DNA of 64,000 bases from Actinopolymorpha pittospori (GTDB taxonomy: Bacteria; Actinomycetota; Actinomycetes; Propionibacteriales; Actinopolymorphaceae), in contig NZ_JADBEM010000001.1 in the NCBI RefSeq assembly GCF_014873875.1, forward strand, positions 7,130,001 to 7,194,000. Direction: 5' to 3'. The notes under the pieces were generated by a model. That model did no database searches. It was not told where the DNA came from and saw nothing but the letters and a program-made list of their open reading frames with translations. This document shows, in pieces, positions 24,830-33,452 of the stretch. A program made the translations under genes and the position numbers. Position 1 is the first letter of the stretch. Each line of letters starts with the position of its first letter.

Positions 24830-25870
24830 ATGTCGGACGGTCGGCTTGCAGTCGGCATCTTCGGCCTGGGTCGCAGTGGGTGGGACATCCACGCCAACGC
24901 CCTCGCCGACCACGACGGGTTCGCCGTGACCGCGGTGGCCGATCCGGTGGAGGAACGCCGCCAGGAGGCGCGGGAGCGATTCGGCTGCGAGACCTTCGCG
25001 GACGCGGAAGCGCTCCTGGAGTCCGCGGACGTGGACGTGGTCGTGGTGGCGACACCCTCCCACACCCACGTCCCGTTGACGATCAAGGCTCTCCAGGCGG
25101 GCCGGCACGTGGTCGCGGAGAAGCCGATGGCCGCGTCGGTGGCGGAGATGGACGACATGGTCGCCGCCGCCGAGCAGGCCGGACGGGTGCTCACCTGCTA
25201 CCAACCACGCCGGCTCGACCCGGACTTCGCGTTCGTGCAGGAAGTGCTCGCCTCCGGCCGGCTGGGCGAGATCATGCTGCTGCGCCGCACGTCGCACCGC
25301 TTCACCCGGCGCTCGGACTGGCAGACGCTGCGCAAGTACGACGGCGGTGAGCTGTCCAACACGGTTCCGCACCTGCTGGACCAGGTGCTCCTGTTGCTGG
25401 GTGAGGAGCCGAACGACCTGTTCGCCGACCTGCGGCACACGGTCGGGCTCGGCGACGCCGAGGATCACGTCAAGCTGTGCTTGCGCGCCGAGGGTGGGCC
25501 GTTGGCGGAGATCGAGTCCAGCCTGGGCATGGCGATTCCCCAGCCCGCATGGCAGATCTCCGGTACGACGGGTGCGCTGGTCGGCGACGGCACGACGTTC
25601 ACCCTGCGCTGGTTCGACCCGAACTCCCTTGTCAGCTTGGAACTCCACGAGGGCCCAGCGGTCGGGCGGCGCTACGGCAACGGTGAGACGATCGACTGGC
25701 AGCAGGAGGTCCGCACGCTCGGCCGGGGAAACCGGTCGCAGGCCCTGCGCTACTACGACCGGCTCGAGTCGACGTTGCGCGACGGGGCGGCGGTGTTCGT
25801 GACACCGGCCAGTGTGCGGCGCCAGATCAGGGTCATCGAGAACGCGCGGCTCCAGACCGGTTACGCGTAG
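24830..25870 (+). CDS. Gfo/Idh/MocA-family NAD(P)-dependent oxidoreductase
   Basis: This 346-aa protein has the family's N-terminal Rossmann motif (VGIFGLGRSGWDIHANAL), VVVVATPSHTHVPLTIKALQAGRHVVAEKPMA (the EKP motif with the catalytic Lys) and a C-terminal beta-sheet domain with GGELSNTVPHLLDQVLLLLG carrying the conserved His. These enzymes oxidise or reduce sugars and cyclitols. The N-terminal start at 24830 is supported by a GGAAGGGAA ribosome-binding site. It stands alone, with no transporter or sugar operon beside it. Confidence 0.87.
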   Translation: MSDGRLAVGIFGLGRSGWDIHANALADHDGFAVTAVADPVEERRQEARERFGCETFADAEALLESADVDVVVVATPSHTHVPLTIKALQAGRHVVAEKPMAASVAEMDDMVAAAEQAGRVLTCYQPRRLDPDFAFVQEVLASGRLGEIMLLRRTSHRFTRRSDWQTLRKYDGGELSNTVPHLLDQVLLLLGEEPNDLFADLRHTVGLGDAEDHVKLCLRAEGGPLAEIESSLGMAIPQPAWQISGTTGALVGDGTTFTLRWFDPNSLVSLELHEGPAVGRRYGNGETIDWQQEVRTLGRGNRSQALRYYDRLESTLRDGAAVFVTPASVRRQIRVIENARLQTGYA

Positions 25871-25907
25871 ACCCGCGCGTCCCCGAAATCAGCGATGCCC
25901 CACGGCG

Positions 25908-26246
25908 TCAGTGGTGCCCGCTGGTGCCGACAGGCTCCTCGGTGTCGAGGAGTTCGTCGGTGTCCCCGACGTCGAGGCGTAGCCCTGCCGGGACGAGGGT
26001 GTTGCCGGCGTAGTCGGTGGGACGTTCGACCGGTGTGACCCGTGCCCTGGAGGTGAGGACCGCCCAGGTCCACGCCGCGGTCGGCACGGCCACACAGAAC
26101 GCGCCGACGACCCTCGCGGAGCGATCGCCGCAGGTCCTGCGGGCGGAGGAGGCCAGGAGCGCCGAGAGCGCGTGGACCGACGCGGCCACCACGGCGCGTT
26201 TCACCAGGGGCTCGCGGGCCAGGTCAGGCACCGACACGAAATCCAT
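25908..26246 (-). CDS. Small putative membrane protein next to amidase (holin-like candidate)
   Basis: This 112-aa protein has one or two moderately hydrophobic stretches (VVAASVHALSALLASSA and VVGAFCVAVPTAAWTWAVLTS) and an acidic C-terminal tail. No family is recognised. Its ATG lies inside the 3' end of the amidase gene (23-bp overlap), so the two are one transcription unit. A small membrane protein coupled to a peptidoglycan amidase is the layout of a phage-type lysis pair, but the second helix pair typical of holins is weak. The holin idea is inference. Confidence 0.45.
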   Translation of the reverse strand: MDFVSVPDLAREPLVKRAVVAASVHALSALLASSARRTCGDRSARVVGAFCVAVPTAAWTWAVLTSRARVTPVERPTDYAGNTLVPAGLRLDVGDTDELLDTEEPVGTSGHH

Positions 26247-27135
26247 GTTTGTCTCCGAGTTTCTTCACGCTCGACGTGCCGGGAATGCCGTCGGCGTCCT
26301 TTCCGGTGTAGCCGCAGCGACGCTGCCACTTCGCGTACGCCTCGATGGTGAGGCTGCCGAAGGATCCGTCGCCGGCGTATCGGGTGGGGAGCAGGCCTTC
26401 GGCCTTCAGAGCGTTCTCCACCACCTTCACGTCGTCCGCAGCACCAGAGGTCACTCCGCCCTGCGCACGCTTGGGATCGCTCTTCGCCGCCTTGGCGAGC
26501 GCGAAGACACTGACCAGTGGCTTGGCGGGTTTCGACGGCGGCTTGGACTGCGGCTTCGACGGTGGCTTGGACTGCGGGGTGGCGGCCTTCGCCTGGCGGA
26601 CGGCCGCGGCGATGACCTCCTCGACCTGCGCGATACGAGCAGGTGCGGGGCAGGCGTGGGACTCGTTGAAGCGTGGGTAGTCACGACCGGTGTACTGCGC
26701 GTGCCAGCCGATTCCACGACCGAAGACCGACGGCAGTTTGACGAGCGGAACACCGTGGGACTTGTTCAACCACGCCAGCAGGGTGGCGAAGGAGGCGATC
26801 TGGGCGGCGTTCCAGCGTGGTAGCCGTTTGACGTCGCGACCGTCCCACACCCGGCCGGCGCCGTCCCAGGTCTCGATGCTGATGTGCCCTTTGCCGCCGC
26901 TGAAGTAGTTGCCGTCCATCTGACAGTGGGCGACGCGTTCGGTGTCGACGTACTGCAGGACGTTGCCGTCCTCGGCGACATAGAAGTGGCTCTCCACCGA
27001 GGAGCCCAGCCAGACGTTCTTGATGTTCTTGGAGTTGGATACCGCGGTGTGCAGGACGACACCCCACGGTTTCGTCCGGGGTTGGGACTCCGTCTCCGGA
27101 ATCGGGTCCCAGTCCGCATGCGGATAACGGGCCAT
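26224..27135 (-). CDS. N-acetylmuramoyl-L-alanine amidase with peptidoglycan-binding domain
   Basis: This 303-aa protein has an Amidase_2/PGRP domain at residues 1-165: VVLHTAV with the first zinc His, SHFYVAEDGNVLQYVD, ISIETWDG, and GWHAQYTGR plus ESHACP with further metal ligands. A Lys/Pro/Ser-rich linker of SKPP-type repeats (about 175-205) joins it to a C-terminal PG_binding_1-like domain (ALKAEGLLPTRYAGDGSFGSLTIEAYAKWQ). It cleaves the amide between MurNAc and L-Ala. There is no signal peptide, as in phage endolysins that rely on a holin. It lies on the same strand as the tail operon and may be its lysis enzyme. Confidence 0.82.
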   Translation of the reverse strand: MARYPHADWDPIPETESQPRTKPWGVVLHTAVSNSKNIKNVWLGSSVESHFYVAEDGNVLQYVDTERVAHCQMDGNYFSGGKGHISIETWDGAGRVWDGRDVKRLPRWNAAQIASFATLLAWLNKSHGVPLVKLPSVFGRGIGWHAQYTGRDYPRFNESHACPAPARIAQVEEVIAAAVRQAKAATPQSKPPSKPQSKPPSKPAKPLVSVFALAKAAKSDPKRAQGGVTSGAADDVKVVENALKAEGLLPTRYAGDGSFGSLTIEAYAKWQRRCGYTGKDADGIPGTSSVKKLGDKHGFRVGA

Positions 27136-27500
27136 GGCACAGCTCCTGTTGGTCATTGGGCGGTCGCCGAAACCCCGGGGCGCCGAAAAACCACGCACGA
27201 AACGTCCTCGCGACGAGGACGCTCCCGGTGAGGGCGGCCGCCTTGAAACCTCGGGCGAGCCGAATGAGGATTGAGGTGTTTCAGTTGGACGATCGCCGCA
27301 CGGTCACTCGCGGACAACGCAGGTGAACTCCGGTCTCAGGAGTTCGAGCAGCGCGCCCACACGTCGTCGACACCGCCACCACAAGCCCCCCCCCGAGCTT
27401 TCTGTGGATCATGAACGTAGGGATCATGATCACCTACGGCGCGAACGCGTGTCCGGCGATTTCGTCCATCCAGGTGAGGTTTTCCGGCTACCCGAGAGAG
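27136..27500. other. Intergenic region upstream of amidase: palindrome and shared 16-mer
   Basis: No gene is seen in this 365-bp stretch. It contains CGTCCTCG-CGA-CGAGGACG (27203-27221), a perfect inverted repeat 68 bp upstream of the amidase ATG. It also contains TCATGATCACCTACGG (27424-27439), which is repeated exactly at 56171-56186 upstream of the tail operon. Both are candidates for control of the amidase unit. Confidence 0.5.
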
Positions 27501-28298
27501 TCAGGCGTCGACCAGCGGATCGACGCTGACCGCGCCTGTGCCCTCCGAATCGGGAGTCGCGATCCGCGCGATCGGGGTCCCCTCGTCGGGCCGAAGAGTC
27601 CGGCGTACGTCGATGTCGACGTCCATCGTGACCGCCACCTGGAGGGTGCGGACACCATCTGTGGCGGCGGTGTCGTTCATGCTGGTGACACTGAGGGACT
27701 TCGCCCGCACCGTGGTCTGGTAATCGCCCTCGACGGTGGTCAGCATGACGCTGGAGAGGATCCGGTCGTTCTCGACACCGAGGACGGCGATCAGCAGCGC
27801 CCGGGCACGTGCGAGCGGGCCCTGTTGACCGGACAGCTCCAGCGTCACGTCGTCGCGGCCGCCCATCGTCGTCGCCACCGCGGTGGCTCCGTAGGTGACC
27901 TGGAGATGGGTGATGCCGTCGAAGGTTCGGTGGCGCCGCGGGCTGAGGGTGAACGCGGGACCGGCCTCGGTTCCGTCCCACACCACCTCGTCGGGGTGCA
28001 GGACGGTGACGACCGCCTCGTTACTGCGCAGGCGGATCGTGCGGGGGCCGGTGCTCGCCGTGCCCGCGAGTTCGTAGGGGCCGACCGGGTTGTCCGGGTC
28101 CAGCGCGAGCACTTCGGTGCGCGACTCCCGGTGGGGGCCGGCCTCGTGGTGGCGCGGGCTGGTCAGGAAGGTCAGGGAGTCAACGGCCGTGTGGATGTCG
28201 ACCGCCGGAGGTGTCCCGCCGAAGAGGTCGGGCGACACCTCGCCGAGGAAAGTCCGTAGAACTGTGGTGAGGTCGCCGGTGGGCAACTGTTGCGCCAT
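27501..28298 (-). CDS. Protein of unknown function between amidase and lanthipeptide operon
   Basis: I do not recognise this 265-aa protein. It is soluble, with no signal peptide or membrane helix, rich in beta-prone segments and short charged turns. Features include PPAVDIHTAVDSLTFLTSPRHH near residues 30-50, HRTFDGITHLQVTYG and VTMDVDIDVRRTLRPDEGTPIARIATPDS at the C-terminus. The ATG at 28298 is preferred over upstream codons. It is divergent from the lanthipeptide precursor and on the same strand as the amidase and tail genes. A minor structural or accessory protein of the tail particle is possible but unsupported by any motif. Confidence 0.5.
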   Translation of the reverse strand: MAQQLPTGDLTTVLRTFLGEVSPDLFGGTPPAVDIHTAVDSLTFLTSPRHHEAGPHRESRTEVLALDPDNPVGPYELAGTASTGPRTIRLRSNEAVVTVLHPDEVVWDGTEAGPAFTLSPRRHRTFDGITHLQVTYGATAVATTMGGRDDVTLELSGQQGPLARARALLIAVLGVENDRILSSVMLTTVEGDYQTTVRAKSLSVTSMNDTAATDGVRTLQVAVTMDVDIDVRRTLRPDEGTPIARIATPDSEGTGAVSVDPLVDA

Positions 28299-28456
28299 CC
28301 AAATCCCCCTCTGATGGCGAACCGGCGGGCACCGAAGAATGATCAACGACCATCCCGAATCCCACCGGTTCCTCGTTGTCGCGAGTGTAGTCTGAGCGCA
28401 CCTCGCTGGAGATCAAATTCGTGGGGCAAGCCAAGTTGGGGGGCGGAGGCTTCGTC
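28299..28456. promoter_or_regulatory. Divergent promoter region of the lanthipeptide operon
   Basis: This 158-bp region must drive both the precursor (+) and the 265-aa gene (-). On the minus strand GTTGATCAT (within 28337-28350) resembles the GGTGATCAT part of the 16-mer shared by 27424 and 56171. No clear -10/-35 pair could be chosen. The Shine-Dalgarno GGCGGAGG ends 7 bp before the precursor ATG. Confidence 0.4.
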
Positions 28457-28930
28457 ATGTCCGAAGACCAGCAGAACTCAGCCGGAGGCCAGTACTTTCC
28501 CGCACCACCGTTCCGGAACGCGTTGTTGACGCTCGAGCCACCCGAGGTGGACGAGTTCGACATCGACGTACGGTTCGGCGAGATCACCGGCGGTTACGCG
28601 GCACCGTCGCCCCGGCTTCCACAGGACGCCCAGACCGACGGGGATGGCTGTCTTCCTACCGGTGGCAAGGGAGCCGGCGGCACCTGCAACACCGCCGACA
28701 ACACCTGCCAGGGCACCTGTGCGGGCCTCAACACCTGCCCGCAGACGCAGTGCGGCAACACCTGTGCGGCCACATGCGCGGCCACCTGCCCCAACACGTG
28801 TCACGCCACGTGTGCCAACACCTGTGGCAACACCTGCCAGGCGACGTGTGCCAACACCTGCGAGGACACCTGCGGCGTGTGCCCCACCGAGGCGCAGACC
28901 CACTGCTTCACCTGCCGATGCAACCTTTGA
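28457..28930 (+). CDS. FxLD-type class I lanthipeptide precursor with tandem xxTC core
   Basis: This 157-aa precursor has a leader (about residues 1-60) containing FDIDVR (34-39), the FxLD/FNLD-type box that LanB and LanC recognise in class I lanthipeptides. The region from 65 to 157 contains 20 Cys and 20 Thr and no Ser. From Cys99 to Cys139 every fourth residue is Cys, giving ten tetrapeptides of form [GAPHQE][NAD]TC. The tail CFTCRCNL breaks the pattern. LanB would dehydrate Thr to Dhb and LanC would add Cys to make methyllanthionines. The cleavage site is unclear; a Pro/Asp/Gln-rich stretch (50-63) is a candidate. The ATG at 28457 has GGCGGAGG upstream. The stop overlaps lanC. Confidence 0.85.
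   Translation: MSEDQQNSAGGQYFPAPPFRNALLTLEPPEVDEFDIDVRFGEITGGYAAPSPRLPQDAQTDGDGCLPTGGKGAGGTCNTADNTCQGTCAGLNTCPQTQCGNTCAATCAATCPNTCHATCANTCGNTCQATCANTCEDTCGVCPTEAQTHCFTCRCNL
28754..28873 (+). repeat. Ten 12-bp coding repeats (xxTC tetrapeptides)
   Basis: Ten consecutive imperfect 12-bp units within the precursor gene each encode a tetrapeptide ending in Thr-Cys. Third-position and codon choice vary between units (TGC/TGT, ACC/ACG/ACA), so the array is old or under protein-level selection rather than a fresh slippage product. Confidence 0.85.
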
Positions 28931-30255
28931 CAACACCCGAGGCAGCAGCCGATCTGGCCTACGACACAAGGGCAGTCGAGACAGCGCGCACGGTCGCGAC
29001 CCGGCTCGCCCACCCGCCCACGCTGGAACGGGCCGTCGCGGCGGCCGCCGAGCAGACCACTTTTCCCACCTCGGTGGGCTGGCGGCCGACGTCGATCGCT
29101 GCGGGCAACCCCGGCTTGGCGGTGGTGTTCGCCGCCTTCGACGTCCACCAACCTGACGAGGGCTGGGACCGGCTCGGCCATCACGTGTTGACGCAGGCCG
29201 TCACGTCAATGTCCGAAAGGGCATCCGTAGGGGCATCGTTGTTCGCCGGTTGGTCAGGAATCGGTTTCGCGGCCACGAGCCTCGCGCGCGGCCGGAATCG
29301 TTATGCCCGGTTGCTGGACGCGGTCGACCGGGAGGTCGCCACGCAGGTCCACCGGGCCGTTCAACGGCTGGAGTCCACACACGGCTGCGGGGTTGGGGAG
29401 TTCGACCTCATCTCCGGCCTCAGTGGTGTGGGCGCCTACCTCCTGCGCCGCCGCGGGTCAGCGGAGGCAGCGGAGACACTGCGCGAGATTCTCCGCTGCC
29501 TGAGCACACTCCTTGCGGACAAGGGCGAGCCCCGTCGCTGGCACACCCCCGCCGACCTCGTCGGTCACGCGATGAGCAGCGCCTACCCGGACGGCAACCA
29601 CAACTGTGGCCTCGCCCACGGCGTTCCGGGACCCCTTGCCCTGTTGGCGATCGCGATCCGTGCGGGTGTGGAGGTCGCGGGCGCGGAGGTGGCGGTCGAC
29701 ACAGCCGCGGCCTGGCTCGCCGAGCACGCGCTGGCGGACGAGTGGGGGCCGACCTGGCCCAACGCCGTACCGCTCCCGCCCAGCCGCGGAAGCCAACCGG
29801 ATGGAACCGCGCTGGCCCATGGCCGGGCAACCTGGTGCTACGGCTCGCCTGGCGTCGCCCGTGCCCTGTGGCTGGCCGGGACCGCTCTGAACGCCGACCG
29901 CTACCGCGACCTCGCGGTCGAGGCGATGCGGGCGGTGCTGGCGCGCCCACCTGATCGTCGCGGGATCACCAGCCCGACGTTCTGCCACGGCACCGCCGGC
30001 CTGCTGCACATCGTCCGGCGGTTCGCGCTGGACACCGGACTCCCCGAGTTCGTCGCGGGCACCACCGAGTTGCTTCGGGACCTGCTGGACGCGTACGAAC
30101 CCGACAGCGTGCTCGGCTACCGCAACGTCGAGCCCGGCGACGTGGGGGTGGACCACCCCGGTCTGCTCGACGGCGCACCGGGTGTGGCACTGGCCCTGCT
30201 CGCCGCGGGCACCCACGACGAGCCGGTCTGGGACCGGCTCTTCCTTCTCTCCTGA
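28918..30255 (+). CDS. lanC: LanC-like lanthionine synthetase (cyclase)
   Basis: This 445-aa protein has the LANC repeat layout: SLFAGWSGIGFAATSLARG, FDLISGLSGVGAYLLRR, CGLAHGVPGPLALLAIAI, then the zinc ligands in TWCYGSPGVARALW (Cys) and FCHGTAGLLHIV (Cys-His), and DHPGLLDGAPGVALALLA. All three zinc-binding residues are present, so a working cyclase is expected. It catalyses Michael addition of Cys thiols to dehydro-residues of the precursor. The ATG at 28918 lies 13 bp inside the precursor gene, implying coupled translation. LanB follows after 17 bp. Confidence 0.92.
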   Translation: MQPLTTPEAAADLAYDTRAVETARTVATRLAHPPTLERAVAAAAEQTTFPTSVGWRPTSIAAGNPGLAVVFAAFDVHQPDEGWDRLGHHVLTQAVTSMSERASVGASLFAGWSGIGFAATSLARGRNRYARLLDAVDREVATQVHRAVQRLESTHGCGVGEFDLISGLSGVGAYLLRRRGSAEAAETLREILRCLSTLLADKGEPRRWHTPADLVGHAMSSAYPDGNHNCGLAHGVPGPLALLAIAIRAGVEVAGAEVAVDTAAAWLAEHALADEWGPTWPNAVPLPPSRGSQPDGTALAHGRATWCYGSPGVARALWLAGTALNADRYRDLAVEAMRAVLARPPDRRGITSPTFCHGTAGLLHIVRRFALDTGLPEFVAGTTELLRDLLDAYEPDSVLGYRNVEPGDVGVDHPGLLDGAPGVALALLAAGTHDEPVWDRLFLLS

Positions 30256-30272
30256 AGCAGGTCCGCACATTC

Positions 30273-33200
30273 ATGTCGCCCAGGTCCGCGTCGCCTCGCA
30301 CCCACCGGTCGTACGAGCCGTTGGAATGGTTCGTCGTCCGCGCTCCCCTGCTGCCCGTCGACAGGTACGAACTGCTGTCCACGGAGCCGCCCGGCGAGGC
30401 GTCGCCGGTCGCGGATCCTCTCGTTCGGCGTGCCGTCGAGGTGGCGAGCCCGGCGCTGCTCCACGCCCTGGACCCACGGGCCGGTGAGGGGCGCGCGAAG
30501 ACCGATCAGTCGGCCCGTTCGGCGTTGCTGCGGTACCTGATCCGGATGTCGACCCGTCCGACGCCGTACGGGTTGTTCGCCGGAGTCGGGATCGGCAACT
30601 GGGGTGAGCGGACCAACCTGGAGATAGCGTCCACATCCCGGCCCACCCACACCCGCCCCGACATGGGCTGGCTGACCGGCTGGATGCTGGCGCTCGAGGC
30701 CGACCCTGACGTACGCCCCTTCCTGCGCCTGGCCGCCAACACCTGCGCCTTCGAACGCGACGGGCGCCTGCATCTGACCGACCGCTCGACCGGCGGGCGG
30801 ACAGGCCTGCCGGATGTGTCGGTGCGTGCCACCCCGGTGGTCCGCCGGGTGCTGTCCCTCGCCCGCACCGCCGTCGCGTACGACGAGCTGGTCCACCAGG
30901 TTCTCGCGAGCACACCGGGAGCGACGCGGGAGACCGAGACCAAGGTGCACGGGCTGCTCGCGGAACTGCTCCGCCAGGACCTGTTGCTGTCGGACCTGCG
31001 GCCACCGCTGGCCGGTGACCCGGTGCGGCACGCCGTCACCCGGCTGACCGCGATACCGGCCCACCGCGACGCCGGGGAGGAGCTGGCGAGCCTGGTCGCC
31101 GACGCCACCGCGATCGACACCACCGCCATCGATACCACCGCGACCGAGACGGCCAGGGACGACGCCGACCCGACCGCTGACACGACGCGCTCACTGGCCG
31201 GGCTCCGGGACCGGCTGCGGTCCCTCCACGACCCCGGCGAGCAGGAGCTGCTGCAGGTGGACTCCGCGCTGCCGTTGGCGGGGCGGGAGGTGTCGCGCTC
31301 GGTCGCCGCGGAGGTCGCGCGGGCGGCCGAACTCCTGTTGCGGATGCACCCTCGCCCCCACGGTCCCAGCCACCTGGCGAACTACCGCGCCGCGTTCCTG
31401 AGCCGGTACGGACACGACCGTCGGGTCCCGTTGCTGGAGCTTCTCGACCCGCGGTTCGGTCTGGGCCCGCCGACCTCGGCCCACTCCCACGACGCGAACC
31501 AGATGGCAAGCCAGCAGCGGTCCCAGCTGCTCATGGAACTCGCGACCACAGCGCTGCGCACCGGATCCCTCGAGGTCGTCCTGGACGAGGAGGACGTCGA
31601 GAAGCTCTCCACCTGGACGCCTGAGCCCGACCGGCTGCCCGCCTCCCTGGAGCTGAGCGCGTTCCTGCTCGCCCCGTCCGTCGCGGCGCTGGACCAAGGC
31701 GACTACCTGCTGGTGGTGGGCCCGAACCTCGGCGGACAGGCCGCGGGGCGCGGGCTGGGACGCTTCGCGGGCCTGCTCGGCGAGCCGGCACAGGAGCGGC
31801 TGGTCGAGATCGCGCGGGCCGAGGAGACGCTCGAGGCGGGAGTGACCGCGGAGCTCGTCTACCTCCCGGCCCGGCATCGTTCGGCCAACGTCGCGGTCCG
31901 GCCGCGGGTTCGTCACTTCGAGATTCCGGTGGGTGTCGCGCCCGGGGTCGACCCGGACCGCGTGATCCCGCCGGACGAGTTGGAGGTGATGGTCCGCGCC
32001 GGCCGGCTCGCCCTGTGGTGGCCGGCCGGCGACACCGAGGTCCACGTGTCCGCCGGACACATGCTCAACACCGCTTCGGCGCCGCAGGTGTGCCGCTTCC
32101 TCCACGACGTCGGAGGCGACGCGATGGCCGCCCTGATGCCGTTCGACTGGGGACCCGCGAACGGCCTGCCGTTCGTGCCGCGGGTGCGGTCGGGTCGGGT
32201 GGTGCTCCGGCCCGCGGAGTGGCGATGGCCTCGTCGACGCGCCGCCGACGCGCTGCGGGTGGACGATGCGGTCGGCTTCGCCGTCGCCCTGAAGCGGTGG
32301 CGGGAGGAGTGGCTGGTCCCCCGTCACGTCTACCTCACCGTCGGCGACAACCGGCTCCTGCTGGACCTGGACGACGCCGCACACGCGGACCAGATCCGGG
32401 AGATGCTGCGCAGGGAACGCGGGTCGGACCTGGTCCTGCAGGAGGCGCTGCCCGGACCGGACACGGCCTGGCTGCCGGGACCCGGTGGGCGGTACGCCAG
32501 CGAGCTCGTCGTTCCGCTGCTGCGCCGGTCCTCCCCACCCCCGGCGACCAAGGCGCCATCGCGCGAGCCGCTGCCCGCGCGCGTCGACGACGTGCACCGG
32601 CTGCGCCCACCCGGCACCGACTGGCTCTACCTCACGCTGTACGGACCCGCTACCGGGGAGGACGTCCTGTTGGCCGGGCACGTACGCGAGTTCACCGAAC
32701 GCCTGGTCGGTGACGGTGACGCGGACCGCTGGTTCTTCCTCCGCTACTCCGACCCCGGCCGACATCTGCGGCTGCGGCTGCACGGGTCGCCGGAGGTGTT
32801 GACGGCGCGGGCGCTGCCGCGGGTCACCACATGGGCGGCCGGCCTGGTCGCGGCCGGGAAGCTCACGCGGATCGGGCTGGAGGTCTACGAGCGGGAGCTG
32901 GAACGCTACGGCGGCCCGGAGGCGATGGAGGTCTGCGAGCAGGTGTTCGCGGTCGACAGTGCGGCGACCGCGGAGCTGCTCGGGCTCACCGCGGGTCGCG
33001 ACGCTCCGGTGGAGCCGTTGGAACTCGCTGCGTTGAGCTTCGACACCCTGCTGGCTGGGTTGGGGTTGGACGAGGCCGCCCGCACCGCGTGGTACGCCGA
33101 GAACCCCGCCCCGCCGCGGGAGTCCGGTGCGGCCTACCGTGAGCGCAAGGACAGGTTGCGGGCGCTGCTGGCCGGTGAAGCCGATGTTCTCGGCCCCTCC

Positions 33201-33452
33201 CACCAACAGATCCGCGCGGTGTTTGACCGCCGGACCGACGCGCTTGGCGAGCTGGGGGCGAGGCTGGAGCGGCTGCACCGGGAGGGTCGATGCACCCTCC
33301 CGGTGAGCGCTCTGGCGCACAGTTTCGTGCACCTGAACGGAAACCGCCTCGGCGTCACGCCCAGCACCGAACGCCTCGTCCTCGGCCTGCTCCGACGGAC
33401 CCGGGCCTCGCTGGCGAAGGCTCCGCTACGCCGCGTCGACGGAGGAGGCTGA
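30273..33452 (+). CDS. lanB: Full-length LanB lanthipeptide dehydratase
   Basis: This 1059-aa protein contains both halves of a class I dehydratase. The N-terminal glutamylation domain shows TRPTPYGLFAG (residues 94-104), HGPSHLANYRAAFLSRYG and ALWWPAG. The C-terminal elimination (thiopeptide-type/SpaB_C) domain, from about residue 783, shows DWLYLTLYG, WFFLRYSDPGRHLRLRLHG (about 820-838) and HSFVHLNGNRLG (about 1016-1027). It uses glutamyl-tRNA to activate Ser/Thr and then eliminates glutamate to give Dha/Dhb. A Thr/Asp/Ala-rich insertion near residues 275-310 is unusual and repetitive in DNA. The 3' end overlaps the convergent tail-fibre gene by 27 bp. Confidence 0.92.
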   Translation: MSPRSASPRTHRSYEPLEWFVVRAPLLPVDRYELLSTEPPGEASPVADPLVRRAVEVASPALLHALDPRAGEGRAKTDQSARSALLRYLIRMSTRPTPYGLFAGVGIGNWGERTNLEIASTSRPTHTRPDMGWLTGWMLALEADPDVRPFLRLAANTCAFERDGRLHLTDRSTGGRTGLPDVSVRATPVVRRVLSLARTAVAYDELVHQVLASTPGATRETETKVHGLLAELLRQDLLLSDLRPPLAGDPVRHAVTRLTAIPAHRDAGEELASLVADATAIDTTAIDTTATETARDDADPTADTTRSLAGLRDRLRSLHDPGEQELLQVDSALPLAGREVSRSVAAEVARAAELLLRMHPRPHGPSHLANYRAAFLSRYGHDRRVPLLELLDPRFGLGPPTSAHSHDANQMASQQRSQLLMELATTALRTGSLEVVLDEEDVEKLSTWTPEPDRLPASLELSAFLLAPSVAALDQGDYLLVVGPNLGGQAAGRGLGRFAGLLGEPAQERLVEIARAEETLEAGVTAELVYLPARHRSANVAVRPRVRHFEIPVGVAPGVDPDRVIPPDELEVMVRAGRLALWWPAGDTEVHVSAGHMLNTASAPQVCRFLHDVGGDAMAALMPFDWGPANGLPFVPRVRSGRVVLRPAEWRWPRRRAADALRVDDAVGFAVALKRWREEWLVPRHVYLTVGDNRLLLDLDDAAHADQIREMLRRERGSDLVLQEALPGPDTAWLPGPGGRYASELVVPLLRRSSPPPATKAPSREPLPARVDDVHRLRPPGTDWLYLTLYGPATGEDVLLAGHVREFTERLVGDGDADRWFFLRYSDPGRHLRLRLHGSPEVLTARALPRVTTWAAGLVAAGKLTRIGLEVYERELERYGGPEAMEVCEQVFAVDSAATAELLGLTAGRDAPVEPLELAALSFDTLLAGLGLDEAARTAWYAENPAPPRESGAAYRERKDRLRALLAGEADVLGPSHQQIRAVFDRRTDALGELGARLERLHREGRCTLPVSALAHSFVHLNGNRLGVTPSTERLVLGLLRRTRASLAKAPLRRVDGGG

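Noticed and set aside
28754..28873. Possible CRISPR-like or minisatellite array
   Set aside because: Units are 12 bp, in frame, vary at synonymous sites and encode a regular peptide; there are no spacers.
28457..28930. Metallothionein or free Cys-rich metal-binding protein
   Set aside because: Possible in composition, but the FxLD leader box, Thr before each Cys and overlapping LanC/LanB genes make a lanthipeptide far more likely. It is left as the main alternative.
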